This document shows positions 6,438 to 10,777 of a DNA stretch of 10,777 nucleotides, one piece after another. How positions within the stretch are numbered: position 1 is the first letter of the stretch; every line of letters starts with the position of its first letter. Location of the stretch: contig CALFLJ010000046.1 in NCBI GenBank assembly GCA_937880335.1, forward strand, positions 1 to 10,777, read 5' to 3'. The DNA comes from an uncultured Succinatimonas sp. GTDB lineage: Bacteria > Pseudomonadota > Gammaproteobacteria > Enterobacterales > Succinivibrionaceae. The notes under the pieces are model-generated. The model did no database searches and was not told where the DNA came from. It worked only from the letters and a program-made list of their open reading frames with translations. The position numbers were made by a program, and so were the translations under genes.

Positions 6438-8159
6438 TTAGTCCTCCTTTTTCTCATCGCTTAACATCATGTCGATCATAGATCCATCAGCGCGTTGCCA
6501 AGGCATAACCTTTGTATTAGTATCAGTAATAATATCGACTAAAACAAATTCATCCTTCATAGCTAAAACTTCGCTTATGGTACTTTCAAGCTTTGACTCA
6601 TCAGAAATGCGTACAGCCTTAAAACCATAAGCCTCGGCAATTTTCAAAAAGTCAGGATTTCCATCTAAGATAGTTGCAGAATAACGACTCTTATAAAATA
6701 CGGTCTGGAATTGTCTTACCATACCTAAAACACTATTGTTTAGGATAAAAACCTTAATTGGTAATTTGAGCTTGCGACATACTGCAAGCTCCTGCATATT
6801 CATCTGGAAACTTCCATCACCTGTAATACATAGTACACAGGCACCTGGTAATGCTTTTTGTGCACCTATGGCAGCTGGGAAACCAAAGCCCATAGTGCCT
6901 AAACCGCCTGAGGTCATAAAATGGCGAGGCTTATCAAATTTAAAGTATTGAGCTGTAAACATCTGATGCTGACCTACATCAGTTGTAACAAAAGGATCAT
7001 ACTTGGCGCTTAGACGACTTATAACCTCAATTGCCTCCTGAGGGCGAATAATGCCATCCATCTTCTTATAAGAAAGACAGTTTTTGCTTTTAAAACCATC
7101 AATTTCACTCCACCAGTCATCAAGACGGGAGGATGGGCCTATTTTAATTTCATCTAAGGCCTCATTTATCTGACGCATAACAGTAGCGGCATCACCAACA
7201 ATAGGTACATCTGCATTAACCGTCTTAGAAATAGAGGCAGGATCAACATCAATATGAATTACTGTAGCATTAGGACAGTATTTTTGAACATTATTAGTTG
7301 CACGATCAGCAAAACGTGCCCCTACAGCAAAAATAACATCAGAATTATGTATAGCCTCATTGGCCTCATAAAGTCCATGCATACCTAACATACCAAGCCA
7401 CAGAGGATTTGAGGCTGGGAAACCTGAAATTCCCATCAAGGTTGAACAAACCGGAAGCCTTAAGCGATTGGCAAATTTCAAAACCTCATCACAAGCATCG
7501 CCCTGAATAATACCGCCTCCTATCATAAGCACCGGACGCTTAGCCTTGGCGATCAGGGATGCAGCTCTTCTAACCTGACCTTTGTGTCCAAAAACAGTAG
7601 GATTGTATGAACGCAAATGAACCTCAGAGTTAGGCTCATAATCAAATAAGTAGCGACGATTCTGACAGTCTTTAGGAATATCGACCACAACAGGGCCTTT
7701 TCTACCTGTGGATGCTATATAAAAAGCCTTACGTATATTAGGAACTATATCCTCAGGTTTCTTACATAAGAAACTGTATTTAACCACAGGACGTGTAACA
7801 CCCATGGTATCAACCTCCTGAAAGGCATCTGTACCGATTAAAGAGGTTTTAACCTGACCTGTAATAAGGACTAAAGGAATTGAATCACCGTAGGCTGTAG
7901 CAAGAGCTGTAACAGTATTAGTGGCACCAGGTCCTGAGGTTACCATGGCAACCCCCACCTTTCCTGTAGAACGGGAGAAGCCATCTGCCATATGCACTGC
8001 CCCCTGCTCATGACGAGCTAAGGTATGGTGAATTTTTTTTGAGTCGTAAAGCTCATCATAAATATCTGTAACAGCAGCCCCAGGATAGCCAAAAATCTCG
8101 GTAACTCCCAGATCTTCTAAACATCTAACAACCTGAGCTGCTCCGTTTAACTGTTCCAT
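6438..8159 (-). CDS. ilvI: Acetolactate synthase large (catalytic) subunit
   Basis: This ThDP- and FAD-dependent enzyme condenses two pyruvates to acetolactate, or pyruvate and 2-ketobutyrate to acetohydroxybutyrate: the first common step to valine, leucine and isoleucine. It has 573 aa against 574 in E. coli IlvI, and aligns end to end. The N-terminal ThDP domain (about 1-165) has catalytic Glu51 in RHEQGAVHMADG. A central FAD-binding domain runs about 190-350. The C-terminal domain carries the ThDP motif GDGS (447-450) to NN (474-475). Three changes in conserved spots stand out: GYPGAAV (24-30) for GYPGGAV, GARFADR (280-286) for G(A/V)RFDDR, and Phe484 in GMVRQFQ where Trp is usual. It is the first gene of the ilvI-ilvH unit. 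The ribosome site is weak (GGGA, 5 bases before ATG). Confidence 0.97.
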   Translation of the reverse strand: MEQLNGAAQVVRCLEDLGVTEIFGYPGAAVTDIYDELYDSKKIHHTLARHEQGAVHMADGFSRSTGKVGVAMVTSGPGATNTVTALATAYGDSIPLVLITGQVKTSLIGTDAFQEVDTMGVTRPVVKYSFLCKKPEDIVPNIRKAFYIASTGRKGPVVVDIPKDCQNRRYLFDYEPNSEVHLRSYNPTVFGHKGQVRRAASLIAKAKRPVLMIGGGIIQGDACDEVLKFANRLRLPVCSTLMGISGFPASNPLWLGMLGMHGLYEANEAIHNSDVIFAVGARFADRATNNVQKYCPNATVIHIDVDPASISKTVNADVPIVGDAATVMRQINEALDEIKIGPSSRLDDWWSEIDGFKSKNCLSYKKMDGIIRPQEAIEVISRLSAKYDPFVTTDVGQHQMFTAQYFKFDKPRHFMTSGGLGTMGFGFPAAIGAQKALPGACVLCITGDGSFQMNMQELAVCRKLKLPIKVFILNNSVLGMVRQFQTVFYKSRYSATILDGNPDFLKIAEAYGFKAVRISDESKLESTISEVLAMKDEFVLVDIITDTNTKVMPWQRADGSMIDMMLSDEKKED

Positions 8160-8339
8160 AAAAATCCCATATACTAAAATTTATTATGATTTAAGGGCAA
8201 TAACATAATACGCGTACTTAAAGCATAAAAAGAAAATAGATTGATGATAATAGTTTTTAGAATATATTAGCATCTAATATAAATTTAAGATCGATATAGC
8301 ACATCATTTTGTTACTTAAATGAACTAAATCAAAATTTA
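8160..8339 (-). promoter_or_regulatory. ilvI upstream region with a 19-base dyad
   Basis: These 180 bases separate the Sel1 genes from ilvI and should hold the ilvI promoter. Two symmetric sites are visible: TATATTAG-CAT-CTAATATA (8263-8281), a perfect 8-bp dyad about 105 bases before the ilvI start, and the palindrome TACGCGTA (8209-8216). A possible minus-strand -10 TATTAT (complement of 8205-8210) overlaps the palindrome, with no good -35. I see no leader peptide rich in Ile/Val/Leu codons and no attenuator hairpin. I also see no convincing terminator for the Sel1 pair, so readthrough into ilvI is possible. Confidence 0.4.
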
Positions 8340-9326
8340 CTATTTTTTATTTAGACTTTCTATTTTTTTACCCACGATCTCAGCTTTACCACAGCTATCT
8401 TTAATGCCGTAAATGCAGCCTCGCATATAGTTTTCCATTGATGAGGTCAAATCCTCTTTTACATATCTACCCTCTTCATAAATCTTTCCAAGATTTAAAC
8501 AGGATAAGGGATTTTTAATGCCACATGACTTTTTTAAAATATCAATCCCTTTTGTTATGTCAGGTTTTACCCCCTTACCCTCAATATAAGCTAAAGCTAG
8601 CTGATTACAAGCCTTTTGATCTCCTAAGGTACATGCTTTTTTTCTAATATCAAAGGCCATCTCCTCATTAGGAGCCTTATTTATAAGAATATTGCAGGCT
8701 CTAAAACTTTTATTGTCACAGGCATTTTCGTATATTTCTAAGGCTTTATCTGAAGATAAATCAACTTCCTTACCCTTATCATAGTAATCTGCGACAAAAC
8801 TGCACCCGTCGTAATTTTTTAACTCACAAGACTTATTAAATAAATCCAAAGCTTGCTTATACTGGGATTTGTCATCATAAATTAAGCCCTTCTGAAGGCA
8901 TGCAAAGCCATCTTTAAGCTCACAGGCCCTGTCAAATGAGGTTAAAGCTTTATCAATGTCTTTATCATTTAAATGCATAAGGCCTAATAAGACACAACTT
9001 CTTTTATCCTCTAAATTACATGCTTTGTCGTAAAACCTAAAAGCAGACTGCCTGTTTGCTTTGATTTTGCCTCGTCCTTTTTCGTAAATATTTCCTAAAA
9101 GGAAACATGATGATTTACCATTATAATCACAACCTAGGTTTAAAAACTCCAAGGCTTTTTTTTCATCAACCTTTACATTCATAAATCCGGTAAGACTTAC
9201 GTATCCTAGGTTATAACAGCTCTTAGCATTGCCATTTTGGCATTTTAAAATAGGATCGTCAGAAGCTTGGGCGTGACCTAAAAAAGGTAATAAAACAAAA
9301 ACCGCAAGAAGCTTACGATAGTCCAT
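8340..9326 (-). CDS. Exported cysteine-rich Sel1-repeat protein (Hcp-like), second of pair
   Basis: The protein has 328 aa and is predicted periplasmic or secreted. A signal peptide covers about residues 1-22 (Lys-Leu start, hydrophobic LLAVFVLLPFLG, likely cleavage after AQA); there is no lipobox. The rest is a solenoid of Sel1/TPR-like repeats of about 36 residues with LG, Y..G.G and A...y..AC signatures. All 18 cysteines fall into nine pairs spaced C-x7-C, for example CQNGNAKSC and CNLEDKRSC. The same spacing forms disulfides inside each helical hairpin of the Helicobacter cysteine-rich proteins (Hcp). ATG 9326 has AAGGA 6 bases ahead and lies 1 base after the stop of the sister gene, so the two form an operon. 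The partner and exact role are unknown; Sel1 repeats usually mediate protein contacts. Beta-lactamase labels sometimes given to this family should not be trusted. Confidence 0.88.
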   Translation of the reverse strand: MDYRKLLAVFVLLPFLGHAQASDDPILKCQNGNAKSCYNLGYVSLTGFMNVKVDEKKALEFLNLGCDYNGKSSCFLLGNIYEKGRGKIKANRQSAFRFYDKACNLEDKRSCVLLGLMHLNDKDIDKALTSFDRACELKDGFACLQKGLIYDDKSQYKQALDLFNKSCELKNYDGCSFVADYYDKGKEVDLSSDKALEIYENACDNKSFRACNILINKAPNEEMAFDIRKKACTLGDQKACNQLALAYIEGKGVKPDITKGIDILKKSCGIKNPLSCLNLGKIYEEGRYVKEDLTSSMENYMRGCIYGIKDSCGKAEIVGKKIESLNKK

Positions 9327-9327
9327 A

Positions 9328-10251
9328 CTAATCCTTATCTAAATTGTTTTTAATAGTATTAAAACGAATACAGCTTAATTCGTCATTTAGTTTACAGCCT
9401 CTATCATAAAACGACAAAGCCTTAAATTCATCTTGTAATTTAGTTTCATTTATATACATATCGCCTAAGAACTGACACCCTAAAGCTTCGTCTTTCGAAC
9501 AGGCCTTCCAGTAAAAGTTACTCCCCTTTTTAAGATCAATTTTAACGCCCATACCATATTGATAAATAGCACCTAAAAACAAGCAACCCTCAGCTCCACC
9601 TTTTGCGCAGGCCTTATCCAAATAGGGTATAGCTTTTTCATAATTAGGAGTTTTATTCTCCATGAATATTACTCCAACCTTAGTACAGCCTTGCACATCA
9701 CCTAAAGAACAGGCCTTGTCATAAAGACGTAAGGCTTGCTTATCATGATCTTTTAAAGATGACTTTTCATAAATTTTTCCCTCTTCAAAACAAGAGGCAG
9801 CAAGACCTAATCTACAGCCAAGAGAAAAATAACGGCCTGCATCTTTTAAATCCTGCTTAACACCATCCCCACCTAAGTAGTTTTTGCCCAGGGAATAACA
9901 ACCAAAAGCTATACCTCCTTCACAGGACTTTTTATAAAGTTCAACTGAGACTTTATAATCTTGCTTTCCAGTAAGACCATCATGATGGATAAGACCTAGT
10001 AAGGCACAACCTGTAAGCTCCCCACCTTCACAAGCCTTTCCGTAAAGTAAAGCACTTTTATCATAATTTCTATCTATACCGTAACCGGCATAATACATAG
10101 ATCCTAATTTTAAACAGGCCTCACTTAAACCTTCTTTACACTGCAAATCCAAAACTTGAGTATCTAAATTTAACTGCTCTTTGGATTGTGAATAAGTTTG
10201 AAGACTTACAAAAGATAATAAAGCAAGCAAAGAAAATTTGAAAATACCCAT
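9328..10251 (-). CDS. Exported cysteine-rich Sel1-repeat protein (Hcp-like), first of pair
   Basis: The protein has 307 aa from ATG 10251, which has GAGAG about 7 bases ahead. An in-frame TTG at 10263 would add four residues but lacks a ribosome site. The signal peptide is MGIFKFSLLALLSFVSLQTYSQ, cut here as residues 1-20 plus two, with likely cleavage near residue 22. The mature part is built of about eight Sel1 repeats, the best with forms such as GYGIDRNYDKSALLYGKAC and GDGVKQDLKDAGRYFSLGC. All 16 cysteines are in eight C-x7-C pairs, as in the downstream sister protein, so both probably fold with one disulfide per repeat in the periplasm and depend on an oxidising pathway. The two proteins look like an old tandem duplication that has diverged. 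No catalytic domain is visible. Function is unknown; scaffold or host- or envelope-contact roles are only inference. Confidence 0.88.
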   Translation of the reverse strand: MGIFKFSLLALLSFVSLQTYSQSKEQLNLDTQVLDLQCKEGLSEACLKLGSMYYAGYGIDRNYDKSALLYGKACEGGELTGCALLGLIHHDGLTGKQDYKVSVELYKKSCEGGIAFGCYSLGKNYLGGDGVKQDLKDAGRYFSLGCRLGLAASCFEEGKIYEKSSLKDHDKQALRLYDKACSLGDVQGCTKVGVIFMENKTPNYEKAIPYLDKACAKGGAEGCLFLGAIYQYGMGVKIDLKKGSNFYWKACSKDEALGCQFLGDMYINETKLQDEFKALSFYDRGCKLNDELSCIRFNTIKNNLDKD

Positions 10252-10526
10252 ATTAGCTCTCAATTAAATAATTCTTATTTGAATTCTAAGCATTTTTGGC
10301 ATTATTGTATGTACATAAGTCAAGAATTTGATATTTAATTAAAATTTAAATAACTTTTTTAAAGATTTTGAAGCGCAGAGATAAAAATTTTTAATAAATG
10401 CAGAAACTTTTCTTAAAAACAAACTAATGATATAGCTTATAAGGTAAATGGTATATATCATAATAGTTAAAAATTAACTATGAAATTTTTGTCTATAAAC
10501 CATTCTCAAAGTTTTTGGAAAAATAT
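10252..10526. promoter_or_regulatory. Divergent AT-rich intergenic region with two dyads
   Basis: These 275 bases separate the leftward Sel1 pair from the rightward partial gene and should contain both promoters. The palindrome TATGTACATA is at 10308-10317. A perfect 8-bp dyad, ATAGTTAA-AAA-TTAACTAT, is at 10463-10481, about 45 bases before the rightward start. A minus-strand TTGACT (complement of 10318-10323) resembles a -35, but no -10 stands at the right distance. No gene or RNA was recognised. Confidence 0.35.
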
Positions 10527-10777
10527 ATGCAGATTGCGACAATACTACAAAAAATGCAAAAAACTTCTGATCCTAAAAAATTAAGTGGTTTTATTTGCGA
10601 CTTAGCTGATGCACTTAATCCCCCATTAGCCTTGTTTGAAGAAAGTGATGCTACTTTTTTAATGCTTGCCGTAGATAAAAATGTCCCGCTTGAAAAGCTT
10701 AAAGATGATGACGAATTGGAGGCCATAGCTCTACGTTATGAAATTGGAGCTTGTGACTGTAAAGAAGATCTCACATC
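10527..10777 (+). CDS. Unrecognised protein, N-terminal part only
   Basis: An open frame starts at ATG 10527 and runs off the window after 83 complete codons without a stop. It begins MQIATILQKMQKTSDPKKLS and continues with an acidic stretch, including LADALNPPLALFEESD and then LEKLKDDDELEAIALRYEIG. The start has only a weak ribosome site (GGA, 8 bases ahead). There is no signal peptide or membrane helix, so the product is probably cytoplasmic and helical. Three cysteines occur, two of them close together in ACDC near residues 76-78. I do not recognise the family and give no function. The main support is an uninterrupted 251-base frame with codon use like its neighbours, starting just after a long AT-rich spacer. 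Confidence 0.6.
   Translation, partial: MQIATILQKMQKTSDPKKLSGFICDLADALNPPLALFEESDATFLMLAVDKNVPLEKLKDDDELEAIALRYEIGACDCKEDLT

Noticed and set aside
6736..6951. Plus-strand frame opposite ilvI, and similar antisense frames opposite the LysR gene, ilvD, rmuC and ilvH
   Set aside because: They lie wholly inside strongly recognised genes, show no family features and lack ribosome sites; they are coding shadows.
10252..10263. TTG start adding four residues to the upstream Sel1 protein
   Set aside because: The GAGAG that would serve as ribosome site lies within these codons and fits the ATG at 10251.
10295..10323. Minus-strand promoter with -35 TTGACT for the Sel1 pair
   Set aside because: No acceptable -10 sequence occurs at 15-19 bases from it.
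10480..10584. Short plus-strand frame beginning ATG at 10480 (34 codons)
   Set aside because: It overlaps the start of the longer open frame at 10527 in another phase, has no ribosome site, and its residues (runs of Lys, Tyr and Cys) look like a shadow of AT-rich DNA.
1..10777. Mobile elements, CRISPR arrays, tRNA or rRNA genes, toxin-antitoxin or phage-defence genes
   Set aside because: I looked for these on both strands and saw no transposase, regularly spaced repeats, cloverleaf-like sequence or defence domain in any frame.

Overview
The window is AT-rich bacterial DNA with dense, ordinary-looking genes. The acetolactate synthase subunits are close to the enterobacterial IlvI/IlvH type, an RmuC and a YeiH-type transporter are present, and the left edge carries the tail of a TRAP transporter. 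Together these suggest a low-GC gammaproteobacterium, possibly an anaerobic gut or rumen relative of the Succinivibrionaceae. That placement is an inference from protein style; there is no rRNA or other taxonomic marker here.

Layout. The left edge (1-74) is the last 23 codons of a probable TRAP transporter large permease (DctM), closed by a strong hairpin terminator. A LysR regulator of the YeiE/CysL type (196-1083) and a YeiH/UPF0324 membrane protein (1157-2230) follow on the same strand and end at a second terminator. Next is an IlvD/Edd-family dehydratase (2436-4121) with its own promoter region, then a 333-base AT-rich gap full of inverted repeats, then rmuC (4455-5930). rmuC runs tail to tail, with a 1-base gap, into the minus-strand ilvI-ilvH pair (8159 down to 5932). 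Further upstream on the minus strand, two adjacent genes encode exported, cysteine-rich Sel1-repeat proteins (10251 down to 8340). The right edge holds the first 83 codons of an unrecognised plus-strand gene.

How the genes relate. IlvI plus IlvH make acetohydroxyacid synthase, and IlvD makes the 2-keto acids two steps later, so the centre of the window serves branched-chain amino acid synthesis. ilvC and ilvE are not here. YeiE-like and YeiH proteins suggest a sulfite/sulfate-linked module. The Sel1 pair is probably periplasmic and disulfide-bonded. rmuC looks like a bystander from DNA maintenance.

No mobile element, CRISPR array, tRNA or rRNA was seen. I found no convincing new multi-gene system. 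The points most worth a second look are a Trp-to-Phe change at the specificity position of the acetolactate synthase, the ilvIH terminator embedded in the rmuC coding region, the Hcp-like Sel1 pair, the divergent IlvD, and a possible CRP-type activator site in front of ilvD.
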